DNA of 12,415 nucleotides from Actinomycetes bacterium (GCA_025464025.1 JAODBP010000305.1:1-12415); one strand, 5' to 3'; positions 6,093 to 12,415 are shown, numbered from the stretch's first letter. Notes: generated by a model from the letters alone, not told the origin. Program-made: numbers and translations.

Positions 6093-6500
6093 ATGCGCAA
6101 GGAGCAGGTCACCCGCATCGGCCTCGCCTACCTGGCGCTCACCGAGCTGGTCCCCGGTGTGTGGGGCGTGCTCGACCCCGAGGGCTTCTTCCGGAACTTC
6201 CCGGGGTTCGGCCGGCACTGGGTCGCCGTCGAGCCGCCCTACAACCACCACCTGGTGGTCGACGCCGCGTCCGGCTTCCTGGCCATCGGCGTGGCCCTGC
6301 TGCTCGCCTTGGTGTGGCGGGAGCGCCGGGTTCGCCAGCTCGCCCTGGTCACGTACCTCGCGGGCACGGTGCCCCACGCCGCCTACCACCTGACCCACGA
6401 GGCCGACGGCCTCTCGACCGTCGACCTCGTGCTCAGCGCCGGCGGGCTGGCCGTCGGGTGCCTGGTGGCGGTGGCGCTGCTGGTGCGGCTGCGTCGCTAG
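6093..6500 (+). CDS. Small four-helix integral membrane protein, unknown function
   Basis: This 135-residue protein has four predicted hydrophobic segments: about 9-27 (GLAYLALTELVPGVWGVL), 54-75 (AASGFLAIGVALLLALVW), 82-100 (LALVTYLAGTVPHAAYHL) and 110-132 (LVLSAGGLAVGCLVAVALLV). The loop after helix 1 (FFRNFPGFGRHW...PPYNHH) and the PHAAYHLTHE motif at the end of helix 3 are rich in His and aromatic residues and could bind a metal or cofactor, but I cannot name the family with confidence. Small predicted membrane proteins of this general layout are common in actinomycetes. The gene sits downstream of an SDR. Its stop TAG (6498-6500) overlaps the stop of the convergent VOC gene through a CTAG, leaving no room for a terminator. 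Confidence 0.78.
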   Translation: MRKEQVTRIGLAYLALTELVPGVWGVLDPEGFFRNFPGFGRHWVAVEPPYNHHLVVDAASGFLAIGVALLLALVWRERRVRQLALVTYLAGTVPHAAYHLTHEADGLSTVDLVLSAGGLAVGCLVAVALLVRLRR

Positions 6501-6820
6501 AAGACGCAGAACAGGTTGCCCTCGACGTCGGCGAGGACGACCCAGTCGTCGTGGGTGGCGTCGACGGTGCCGCCCAGCCCCACGAGGCGGTCGACCTCGG
6601 CCGCCCGGTCCTCCGACTCGAAGTCGAAGTGCCAGCGGTTCTTGGTCGACTTGTCGTCGTCGGTGTGCTGGATGCAGATGCGCTGCGGCTCGCCCTCGTC
6701 GCCGAGGAACACGTAGCCCTCGGCGGCATCGCCGACGACCTTGCGGTCGAGGGCCGCGGCCCAGAACTCGGCCATCTTCGTGACGTCGTCGGCGTCGATG
6801 GTGGTGGCGGTGATCTTCAT
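6497..6820 (-). CDS. VOC-superfamily (glyoxalase-like domain) protein
   Basis: A complete 107-residue VOC protein with beta-alpha-beta-beta-beta repeats. It starts MKITATTIDADDVTKMAEFW, has ICIQHTDDDKSTKNRWHFDFE in the middle and ends WVVLADVEGNLFCVF. This matches the single-domain 'glyoxalase-like' group (Glyoxalase_6 type) common in actinomycetes. The terminal GNLF has Leu where metal-dependent members usually have Glu (GNEF), so a non-metal ligand-binding role is more likely than glyoxalase I activity. Its ATG overlaps the MerR stop as ATGA, and a strong AAGGAGG lies 7 nt upstream, so it is translated with the regulator. The likely role is binding or modifying the small molecule sensed by the MerR protein (inference). 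Confidence 0.88.
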   Translation of the reverse strand: MKITATTIDADDVTKMAEFWAAALDRKVVGDAAEGYVFLGDEGEPQRICIQHTDDDKSTKNRWHFDFESEDRAAEVDRLVGLGGTVDATHDDWVVLADVEGNLFCVF

Positions 6821-7605
6821 CGGGGGTCCTCCTTGAGGGGCCAGTGGATCTCGGTGCGGAGCTCGTCGAGGTAGAGCTCGCGGACGGGCAGCTCGGCGGA
6901 GTCGGCGTTGGTCGCCACCCACGCGCCGAGGTTGAGGTACGAGTCGTCGAGGGTGTCGAGCGGGCCGTGGTGCACGAGCACGGCGACCTCGGTGGCCGGC
7001 AGCTCGCCGACCCGCACCGGACCCTTGCCCAGCAGCGGCGGCGCGGTCACCGGGAGGAAGGCGACGGCGGCGATCGGCTCGTCGTCGACCTGCTCGGGGT
7101 AGCAGGCGCCGAACTTCCCGGAGACGGCCGCGCCCGACGTGCGGGCCACCTCGTCGAGGGTGGCGCGGCTCCGGGCGACGAACTCGGCGAGGTCGTCGAC
7201 CTGGCCGCCGACCATGAGCACGGTCTGCGCCGGTTCGAGCCGGCGGTGCACGGGCGTGTGGAGGGCCGGTACCTCGAGCCCGAGCTGGAGCTCGTCGAGC
7301 GCCCGCTGCGTGGTGGCCAGGCGGTCCTCCAGCACCCGGCCGTGCTCGGCCAGCACCTTGCGGGTGACCTCGGGGTCGCGGGCGCGGAGCACCTCGCCGA
7401 CGGCGTCGAGCGGCACGTCGAGGTCGCGCAGCCGCCGGATGATGACGGCGTCGGTCAGCTGGGCCGAGGTGTACGACCGGTAGCCGTTGGCCGGGTCGAC
7501 CACGGCCGGGACCAGCAGCCCGGCCTCGTGGTAGGCGCGCAGGGCCTTGATCGAGAGCCACGACGCCCGGGAGAACGGGCCGATGCGGAGGAGGTCGTCG
7601 GACAC
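6817..7605 (-). CDS. MerR-family transcriptional regulator with GyrI-like effector-binding domain
   Basis: A 262-residue regulator. Residues about 5-75 form the MerR winged helix-turn-helix (IGPFSRASWLSIKALRAYHEAGLL, then NGYRSYTSAQL). Residues about 75-120 are the dimerisation helix (VLRARDPEVTRKVLAEHGRVLEDRLATTQRALDELQ). Residues about 120-262 are a GyrI/BmrR-type ligand-binding domain ending LYLDELRTEIHWPLKEDPR. Such proteins activate promoters with long spacers on binding small, often hydrophobic, molecules. GTG 7605 is preferred because a MerR-type promoter with a -10-like hexamer ends 6 nt upstream and the domain starts right after it. It overlaps the VOC gene (ATGA) and is the first gene of a two-gene, probably self-regulated operon. 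Confidence 0.93.
   Translation of the reverse strand: MSDDLLRIGPFSRASWLSIKALRAYHEAGLLVPAVVDPANGYRSYTSAQLTDAVIIRRLRDLDVPLDAVGEVLRARDPEVTRKVLAEHGRVLEDRLATTQRALDELQLGLEVPALHTPVHRRLEPAQTVLMVGGQVDDLAEFVARSRATLDEVARTSGAAVSGKFGACYPEQVDDEPIAAVAFLPVTAPPLLGKGPVRVGELPATEVAVLVHHGPLDTLDDSYLNLGAWVATNADSAELPVRELYLDELRTEIHWPLKEDPR
6828..6834 (-). promoter_or_regulatory. Strong Shine-Dalgarno site for the VOC gene
   Basis: AAGGAGG on the minus strand (6834-6828) ends 7 nt before ATG 6820 and lies within the end of the MerR coding sequence. It is one of only two clear ribosome-binding sites noticed in the window and fixes the VOC start. Confidence 0.85.
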
Positions 7606-7642
7606 GCCCCCATCCTCGGGTCTCCCCCCGGGGGAGGGTCAA
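7606..7642 (-). promoter_or_regulatory. MerR-type promoter and operator of the merR-VOC operon
   Basis: On the minus strand the -35 box is TTGACC (7642-7637) and a -10-like GAGGAT occupies 7617-7612, with exactly 19 bp between them; 19-20 bp spacers are diagnostic of MerR-activated promoters. The spacer contains a 7-1-7 inverted repeat (7636-7622, CTCCCCC-G-GGGGGAG), the expected dimer site. The -10 ends 6 nt before GTG 7605, so the mRNA is probably leaderless. Autoregulation is inferred. Confidence 0.72.
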
Positions 7643-7650
7643 GTGCCGAC

Positions 7651-8982
7651 CTACGGCTGCACGTCCACCGTGGCGTGGCTCTGCGCCTTCGGGAACCAGA
7701 TGCGCACGTCGCTCTGCGAGAGCACGAGCACCGCGCCGCCGAACCGCTCGGCCCGGTAGTGGTCGTAGTCGCCGCAGCAGCCCTGGAGGAACGCACTGCG
7801 ATCGGTCCACCGCTGGCCCTCGATCGGCTGGCCCGTGCGCATGCGTCGCATCACCCACGTGTCACCCGACTCGGCGAGGAAGACGTCGTCACCGCCCACG
7901 CCGAGGATCTGCTGCTGCCGCGACCGGGCCGGCTCGGTCCAGAGGACCCGGCCGGAGCCGACGTCGACACCCACGAGGTCGAGGCGGCACTGGCCCTGAC
8001 CGTCGCGCGGACCGCACGACCAGACCACGACCGAGCGGTCGTCCTGCACCACGCCTCGGCCTTCGAGCGGAGGACGCTCGATCGGCACTCGCCACTCCAC
8101 CGCGTCACCCGTCTTCGCCACGAGCGTCGACGGCTGGGTCGAATCGTCGAACGACACCACCGTGGGTGGGTCGGGTTCCGGCAGCCATCGTCCGCCCCGC
8201 CAGACGCTGCCGCCGTAGCGGGGTTCCCCGTCGTCGGTCAGCTCGAAGGTCACTGCATGGTTGGTGGGGGGCGGGGGCGTGACGTCCGTCCGCTCCCCCG
8301 TCGTGAGATCGACCAGCGTCAGGATCTTGGGGGTGCTCGAGTCGGTGTCGGTCCGGCCGATGAGCGCCCAGGTGCTCGATGTGGCGTACACGTCGTCGGT
8401 CCGATCGAGCCGGTCGCGCTGGTGGCCGTCAGCGGCGTCGAGCAGGAGCGTGGCACCGTCCTTCGTGTACGCCGCCCTGCCGGGCAGCGGGTAGACGACC
8501 ACGAGGACGACGTCGGCGTGGTCGCCGGTGCCGAGCGCGGTGACGGTCCCGTCGACGCAGCGGGTCCACCGCACACGGCCGTCGTCGTCCACCGCGGTGA
8601 CCATCGACGTGGCGGCGTCGCTCGACTCCCCGGGTGCGGCCGACACGACGGTGGCACCGTGGAGCCGACCCCATGCCACCCGCGGGAGCTGGTCGGGGTG
8701 GGCGACGTCGCGACCGGTGCGTGGCAGGTGCACCACGATCGACGGGGCGGCGCCCAGCGGCCCGAACGTCGCCGACCCTCTCGAGGACGCCGTGGGGTCG
8801 TCCGACGTCTCCTGGCACGGCCACGACCACGATTCCGCGATCTCGACCGTGGTGGACGTCGCCGAGGGTGTCGACGTCGTCGACGTGGGACCGGGGTCCT
8901 CCCTGGACGCGTCGCCGCCGCAACCGGCCAGGACGGCGAGGGCGACGAGAGCGGCTCCGGTGCGCACGCCTGTGTGACGCAC
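7651..8982 (-). CDS. Secreted lipoprotein with PQQ-like beta-propeller-type repeats
   Basis: A 443-residue predicted lipoprotein. The N-terminus is a short signal peptide with lipobox LAG-Cys21 followed by a Thr/Ser-rich linker (STTSTPSATSTT, about 35-47), so it is expected to be anchored outside the membrane. The rest is beta-rich with repeated D-G-x-V-x-W-type motifs (DDDGRVRWTRC, GDAVEWRVP, GSGRVLWTEP) and Gly/Asp turns, as in PQQ-like/beta-propeller repeats. Several Cys pairs (WPC, RCVDG, CGPRDGQGQC, GCCGDY) could form disulfides. GTG 8982 gives a normal 20-residue signal peptide; GTG 8967 would leave only 15. No enzyme active site is apparent; a binding or scaffold role is possible. It lies 23 bp after the amidohydrolase stop in the same direction, so read-through is possible. 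Confidence 0.82.
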   Translation of the reverse strand: MRHTGVRTGAALVALAVLAGCGGDASREDPGPTSTTSTPSATSTTVEIAESWSWPCQETSDDPTASSRGSATFGPLGAAPSIVVHLPRTGRDVAHPDQLPRVAWGRLHGATVVSAAPGESSDAATSMVTAVDDDGRVRWTRCVDGTVTALGTGDHADVVLVVVYPLPGRAAYTKDGATLLLDAADGHQRDRLDRTDDVYATSSTWALIGRTDTDSSTPKILTLVDLTTGERTDVTPPPPTNHAVTFELTDDGEPRYGGSVWRGGRWLPEPDPPTVVSFDDSTQPSTLVAKTGDAVEWRVPIERPPLEGRGVVQDDRSVVVWSCGPRDGQGQCRLDLVGVDVGSGRVLWTEPARSRQQQILGVGGDDVFLAESGDTWVMRRMRTGQPIEGQRWTDRSAFLQGCCGDYDHYRAERFGGAVLVLSQSDVRIWFPKAQSHATVDVQP

Positions 8983-9005
8983 CGGGAGCCGACTTCGTTT
9001 CGCGC

Positions 9006-10712
9006 CTACCGCCGCGCGTCGGCCAGGGTGACCGTCTCGGTGTCGCGGCCGGAACGGAGGGTGACGCCGGGGCGGGCGCCGGTGTCGGCCCCGCCGGCCA
9101 CCACCTCGACGCCGGACACGAGCACGTGCTCGACACCGATGGCCTCGGCGTAGAGGCGTTCGCCGCCGCCGGGCAGGTCGGTGCGCACCTCCGACGGCTT
9201 CGACCCGACCGTGGCCGGGTCGAACACGACGAGGTCGGCGATCCAACCCTCGGCGACGCGCCCGCGGTCGCGCAGGCCGTAGTGGCGGGCGGGCCGGTCG
9301 GCCATCATCTCGACCGCCTCCTCGACGCTGAGCAGCCTGCGGTCCCGCACGACCTCGGACAGCACGACGGTCGGGTAGTTGGCGTGGCACATCAGGTCGA
9401 GGTGGGCGCCGGCGTCGGAGCCGCCGAGCATCACCCGCTTGTCCTTCCACACCGACACGCGTCGGGCCCAGCCCTCGTCGGACCGACCGAGGGTGGGGGT
9501 CAGCGACGGCAGCACCATGTAGAGGGTCAGGCGGTCGGGAAGCACCACGTCGAGCAGCACGTCGATCACGTCGGTGCCCCGCGACGCGGCGATCTCGGCC
9601 AGCGACAGGCCGACCCACTCGGAGTCGGCGTCGGCCACCTCCATGAGGTCGAAGTTGGCCAGCACGCCCATGGCCTTCTCGGCCACCTGCTCGGCGCCGG
9701 CGCGCAGCGTGGCCCGGGTGTCGGGGTCGGCCACGGCGGCCCGGCGCCCGGCCTCGTCGAGGTCGAGCACCTCCCGCCAGCCGGGGAGGTTGGGGAGCAC
9801 GTTGCCGGCCCGCATCCGCATCATGTCGGGGAGGGCCAGGGCCACGACGTGGCCGCCCTTGCCCGCCGCGATGTCGGAGGCCTGGAGCTGCTGCTCGAAG
9901 ATCTCTTCGGAGGCGAGGCTGCCGAGCAGGTTCCAGTTGAGCGGGCGGTCGGCGGCCAACGACATGTCGGCCATGAGCTGCATCTTGTCCTCGGGGATCG
10001 GGCCCACCGTGGGGATGAACTCGAGCGTGGTGCCCTCGTGGTCGCGCACCGCGCCGGCCAGGGCGATGAGCTCGTCGTAGGACGCGGCCCGCGACGGGAC
10101 CGGCGCGCCGTCGCCGTCGGTGTGGCCCTCGCCCAGCGACGACGAGAAGCCGAGGCCGCCCTCGGCCACCGACCGCCCCACCAGCGCGACCATGGCGGCG
10201 AGCTGCTCGGGCGTGGCCGGCTGCGAGGTGGCGGCGTCGCCCATGACGACTCGACGCACGGTCGAGTGGCCGACCATGAAGCCGGCGTTCACCGCGACGT
10301 TGCCGTCGAGCCGGTCGAGGTAGTCGCCGAACGTGGTCCAGTCCCAGTCGCCGGCCAGCGCTTCGAGCGGCATGCCCTCGACCACCGCCATCATCCGCTT
10401 CACGTAGTCGGCGTGGTCGGGCCCGAGCGGGGCGATCGAGAAGCCGCAGTTCCCGGCCAGCACCGTGGTGACGCCGTGCAGGGGCGACGGGCTGGCCGTC
10501 GGGTCCCACAGGAGCTGGGCGTCGTAGTGGGTGTGGACGTCGACGAAGCCGGGGCACACGACCTTGCCGGCGCAGTCGATCGTCCTCGTCGCGTCCTCGT
10601 CGACCGAGCCGATGGCCACGATGCGCCCGTCGCGGATCGCCACGTCGGCGACGAACGACGGCGCGCCCGTGCCGTCGACGACGGTGGCGCCCTTCAGCAG
10701 CAGGTCGAGCAC
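9006..10712 (-). CDS. Amidohydrolase family 3 / N-acyl-D-amino-acid deacylase-like protein
   Basis: A complete 568-residue metal-dependent hydrolase. It has the typical small N-terminal beta domain (LLLKGATVVDGTGAPSF), then GFVDVHTHYD (metal-ligand pair His60 and His62), GNCGFSIAP (Cys89, 27 residues after His62 as in D-aminoacylase) and GGSDAGAHLD (Asp433, His437). It ends with the composite beta domain (GWIADLVVFDP, GVEHVLVSGVEVV). The two other zinc ligands of D-aminoacylase appear replaced by Glu231 and Asn261 (LEFIP and RPLNWN). The annotated reaction, deacylation of N-acyl-D-amino acids, is therefore only a family label; a different amide, lactone or imide substrate is equally possible. 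GTG 10712 follows the upstream stop by a single base, so it is co-transcribed with the amidohydrolase-2 gene. Confidence 0.9.
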   Translation of the reverse strand: MLDLLLKGATVVDGTGAPSFVADVAIRDGRIVAIGSVDEDATRTIDCAGKVVCPGFVDVHTHYDAQLLWDPTASPSPLHGVTTVLAGNCGFSIAPLGPDHADYVKRMMAVVEGMPLEALAGDWDWTTFGDYLDRLDGNVAVNAGFMVGHSTVRRVVMGDAATSQPATPEQLAAMVALVGRSVAEGGLGFSSSLGEGHTDGDGAPVPSRAASYDELIALAGAVRDHEGTTLEFIPTVGPIPEDKMQLMADMSLAADRPLNWNLLGSLASEEIFEQQLQASDIAAGKGGHVVALALPDMMRMRAGNVLPNLPGWREVLDLDEAGRRAAVADPDTRATLRAGAEQVAEKAMGVLANFDLMEVADADSEWVGLSLAEIAASRGTDVIDVLLDVVLPDRLTLYMVLPSLTPTLGRSDEGWARRVSVWKDKRVMLGGSDAGAHLDLMCHANYPTVVLSEVVRDRRLLSVEEAVEMMADRPARHYGLRDRGRVAEGWIADLVVFDPATVGSKPSEVRTDLPGGGERLYAEAIGVEHVLVSGVEVVAGGADTGARPGVTLRSGRDTETVTLADARR

Positions 10713-10713
10713 G

Positions 10714-12153
10714 TCAGTTGCCCCGCTCGACGAGGTAGGCGTCGACGGCGGCCTCGACGACCGTGCCCTTGAAGTAGCCCGGGTTGGTGCCGGTGTAGAA
10801 GTCGACCGGGTTCGAGAAGGTGAACTTCTTGAACGCGGCCTCGTCGATCCACTCGTGGTCGACCATCTCCCACGCCTCCTCCAGCACCTCGGCCATGTCG
10901 GGCACGTCCCAGTGCGCGATGTCGGAGCCCATCATCGCCTTCAGCTCGGCGCCGAACGGGTTGACCTTGGTGTTGAAGGCCATCGACGTCATCGGGTCGT
11001 CGGCTTCGCACCCGAACCAGAAGCGGTCGACGAAGAGCTTCTTGATGTCGGACTTCTCCTCGATGCCGCAGGCACCGAACTCGTCCATCAGCTCCTCGGG
11101 CTCGGCCGGACGGTTCATCAGGCCACCGCTGATCGGCGGGACGTCCGGCGCGTACCTGGCGACCATCTCGCCCATGAGCTTGCGGTCGACCAGCGCGGGG
11201 TCGAGGTGGCTGCGCAGGCTCTTGATGTTGCGCTTCTCCCAGTGGCCGATGATGTCGCTGTAGAGGGCCGCGGCCCACGCCACGCCGCCCTCCAGGAAGG
11301 CGAAGTTCATCTCGGGGAAGCGCCTGGTGACGCCGCCGAGGAACAGCGACTTGGCCAGGCTCTGCTGGCCCTCGGCCAGCATCGACAGGTGGTTGAAGAC
11401 GTAGCTCGAGATCGAGCGGTACGGCGTCATCCCGATGAAGCCCGAGTGGAAGGCGACCGAGACGCCGAGCTCCTGGGCCTTGGCCCAGACCGGGTCGTAG
11501 TCGTACTTCGAGTCGAGCCCGAACTGGTCGAGCCAGAACGCGTACTGCGACACGGCCGGGTCGGCGTCCTTCAGGGCGTCGAACGGGCGCTGCACGTAGC
11601 CGGCGCACAGCACCGACTTGAAGCCGAGGACGTTGACGGCGTACTCGAGCTCGGCGACGGCCTCCTCCGGCGTGTGCATGGGGATGGCCGCGACCGGCGC
11701 GAGGCGATCGGCGAAGGGCGCGAACGTCTCGGCGTTCGACCGGTTGAGGGCCCGGCACGTGCCCCGGCGGTACTGCTCGTCGGGCGTGTGGAGGAACACG
11801 AGGCCGAGGCTCGGGTACACGACGGAGAAGTCGAGGCCGAGCTCGTCGAGGCGCTCGTAGAGCAGCTCGGGGAACAGCGCGGTGGCCAGGTCGATCGTCT
11901 GCTTGGCCGGCGACGACCACCACGGGCCGCGCGGCGTGCGGGTCGCGACCCGCTCCTCGGGGGTCTGCTCGTGCCACGTCTTCGGGCTGCCCGGGGAGGC
12001 CGGCAGCAGGCGCTGGAGCGACGGGTGGTCGAGCGACAGGCCCTCCTGCTCGAGGAAGGGCACCAGGGCCGGGAAGTACTCCGCCATGTGGCCGTCGATG
12101 TCGACGATGGGGTGGCTCAGGCGCTTCCGGATCTCGGCGGAGGTCTCGTGCAT
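10714..12153 (-). CDS. Amidohydrolase family 2 (ACMSD-like TIM-barrel) protein
   Basis: A 479-residue enzyme of the amidohydrolase-2/ACMSD-like group, which includes metal-dependent decarboxylases and hydrolases of aromatic or ring-derived acids. The N-terminal metal motif is DIDGH (18-22, with Asp in place of the first His). Other likely active-site residues are His236 (AFHSG), the FLEGGVAW strand (about 290) and Asp411 (GSDIAHWD). It is longer than ACMSD itself because of insertions and a C-terminal extension (from about 440), as in large actinobacterial members of the family. ATG 12153 is favoured because TAGATT ends 5 nt upstream; ATG 12171 would add six residues (MRLDYR) and would leave TAGATT inside the reading frame. 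It is the first gene of an operon with the amidohydrolase-3 gene (1-nt gap). Confidence 0.9.
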   Translation of the reverse strand: MHETSAEIRKRLSHPIVDIDGHMAEYFPALVPFLEQEGLSLDHPSLQRLLPASPGSPKTWHEQTPEERVATRTPRGPWWSSPAKQTIDLATALFPELLYERLDELGLDFSVVYPSLGLVFLHTPDEQYRRGTCRALNRSNAETFAPFADRLAPVAAIPMHTPEEAVAELEYAVNVLGFKSVLCAGYVQRPFDALKDADPAVSQYAFWLDQFGLDSKYDYDPVWAKAQELGVSVAFHSGFIGMTPYRSISSYVFNHLSMLAEGQQSLAKSLFLGGVTRRFPEMNFAFLEGGVAWAAALYSDIIGHWEKRNIKSLRSHLDPALVDRKLMGEMVARYAPDVPPISGGLMNRPAEPEELMDEFGACGIEEKSDIKKLFVDRFWFGCEADDPMTSMAFNTKVNPFGAELKAMMGSDIAHWDVPDMAEVLEEAWEMVDHEWIDEAAFKKFTFSNPVDFYTGTNPGYFKGTVVEAAVDAYLVERGN

Positions 12154-12189
12154 TCGATAATCTAACCTCATTACTGCCGGACGTGACAA
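12154..12189 (-). promoter_or_regulatory. Promoter of the amidohydrolase-2 operon with TAAT-N8-ATTA palindrome
   Basis: On the minus strand TTGTCA (12189-12184) resembles a -35 box, with a 19-bp spacer before the -10 TAGATT (12164-12159), which ends 5 nt before ATG 12153. The -10 is embedded in an AT-rich island (12158-12173) with the inverted repeat TAAT-N8-ATTA, unusual in this GC-rich region and a possible operator. The leader is very short or absent. The 68-bp divergent intergenic region (12154-12221) contains nothing else that I can identify. Confidence 0.5.
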
Positions 12190-12209
12190 GGTGCTGCGGG
12201 GTTGGGAGT

Positions 12210-12214
12210 GGAGG
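12210..12214 (+). promoter_or_regulatory. Shine-Dalgarno site of the rightward amidohydrolase-3 gene
   Basis: GGAGG at 12210-12214 lies 7 nt before ATG 12222 within a purine-rich run. Unlike most transcript-initial genes here, this gene seems to be translated from a conventional leader. Its promoter is not obvious. Confidence 0.7.
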
Positions 12215-12221
12215 GAGAGGC

Positions 12222-12415
12222 ATGGCCTATGACGTGATCATCCGCAACGGGACCGTCGTCGACGGGTCGGGCCTCGGCAGCTTCCGCGCCGACGTCGGCA
12301 TCGTGGGCGACCGCATCGCCTTCGTCGGGCGGATCAAGGAGCGCGGGGCCAGCGAGATCGACGCCGACGGCCTCGTCGTCACCCCTGGCTTCGTCGACGG
12401 CCACACCCACATGGA
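12222..12415 (+). CDS. Amidohydrolase family 3 / N-acyl-D-amino-acid deacylase-like protein (3' end outside window)
   Basis: The first 64 residues are visible. They show the N-terminal beta domain (YDVIIRNGTVVDGSGLGSFRADVGIVGDRIAFVG) followed by the metal motif GFVDGHTHMD, with His61 and His63. Spacing and sequence match the start of the leftward amidohydrolase-3 protein (GFVDVHTHYD), so this is a second family member, diverged well beyond a recent duplication. ATG 12222 has GGAGG 7 nt upstream. It is transcribed away from the amidohydrolase-2 operon across a 68-bp intergenic region, which suggests shared control. The remainder, including the residues that would separate deacylases from other subfamilies, lies beyond the window. 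Confidence 0.88.
   Translation, partial: MAYDVIIRNGTVVDGSGLGSFRADVGIVGDRIAFVGRIKERGASEIDADGLVVTPGFVDGHTHM

Noticed and set aside
6844..9153. 769-codon plus-strand frame opposite the MerR and lipoprotein genes
   Set aside because: It spans two well-supported minus-strand genes and their promoter, and reads as low-information Arg/Gly/Val/His sequence. Antisense shadow.
8983..10557. Upstream extension of the lipoprotein frame (to 968 residues)
   Set aside because: It overlaps the amidohydrolase gene in a shadow frame; the signal peptide and lipobox show the start is near 8982.
8634..10772. 712-codon plus-strand frame opposite the amidohydrolase-3 gene
   Set aside because: Antisense to a gene with clear metal-ligand motifs; no recognisable fold or start context.
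10531..12165. 544-codon plus-strand frame opposite the amidohydrolase-2 gene
   Set aside because: Same antisense effect of strong G/C third-position bias; Val/Gly/His/Arg-rich without motifs.
12154..12189. Longer start for the amidohydrolase-2 protein at 12171 or 12189
   Set aside because: These starts include the AT-rich promoter-like TAGATT in the coding sequence and add residues (MSRPAVMRLDYR) not needed for the fold; 12171 remains possible.

Overview
The window is very GC-rich DNA (roughly 70% or more G+C by eye), with coding regions rich in Ala, Arg, Gly, Asp and Thr and strong G/C bias at third codon positions. A thiolase-like protein of the mycobacterial TLP1 type, a protein resembling DUF6204, Thr/Pro-rich surface-type sequence, several amidohydrolases and SDR/ALDH enzymes together suggest an actinomycete, most likely an Acidimicrobiia-type lineage. 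That placement is inference; there is no rRNA or other marker gene here.

Layout. Positions 1-744 (+) hold the 3' part of a Thr/Pro/Ala-rich protein with a Lys/Glu/Ala helical repeat. Positions 755-2747 (+) hold a two-gene operon: a carboxymuconolactone decarboxylase/AhpD-fold protein overlapped by a thiolase-like protein that seems to start at an unusual CTG. A 23-bp-stem hairpin (2749-2800) closes this operon and, from the other side, the leftward operon 5336-2808: SDR dehydrogenase, then aldehyde dehydrogenase, then a small DUF6204-like protein. A second SDR (5359-6057, +) is transcribed divergently with only 22 bp between the two start codons. It is followed by a small four-helix membrane protein (6093-6500, +). 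That gene shares a CTAG with the convergent MerR-VOC operon (7605-6497, -). Leftward genes then follow: a beta-propeller-like lipoprotein (8982-7651), an amidohydrolase-3/D-aminoacylase-like enzyme (10712-9006) and an amidohydrolase-2 enzyme (12153-10714). The last two form an operon with a 1-nt gap. A second amidohydrolase-3 gene (12222 onward, +) is divergent and runs off the window.

How it works together. The genes look like an accessory catabolic neighbourhood: two SDRs and an ALDH for alcohol to aldehyde/ketone to acid oxidation, a thiolase-fold protein that may handle acyl-CoA, and metal-dependent amidohydrolases. The substrate cannot be read from the sequence. No mobile element, CRISPR array, tRNA or rRNA was seen.

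The most striking feature is regulatory. Nearly every gene that begins a transcript has a -10-like hexamer (TANNNT or close) ending 5-7 nt before its start codon and no Shine-Dalgarno sequence, as expected for leaderless mRNAs. Most downstream operon genes start by overlap or at a 1-4 nt gap. At 5336/5359 two such promoters face each other and share the same TA bases, forming a compact bidirectional leaderless promoter. At 7605 the leaderless promoter also has a 19-bp spacer holding an inverted repeat, the hallmark of a MerR-controlled promoter.
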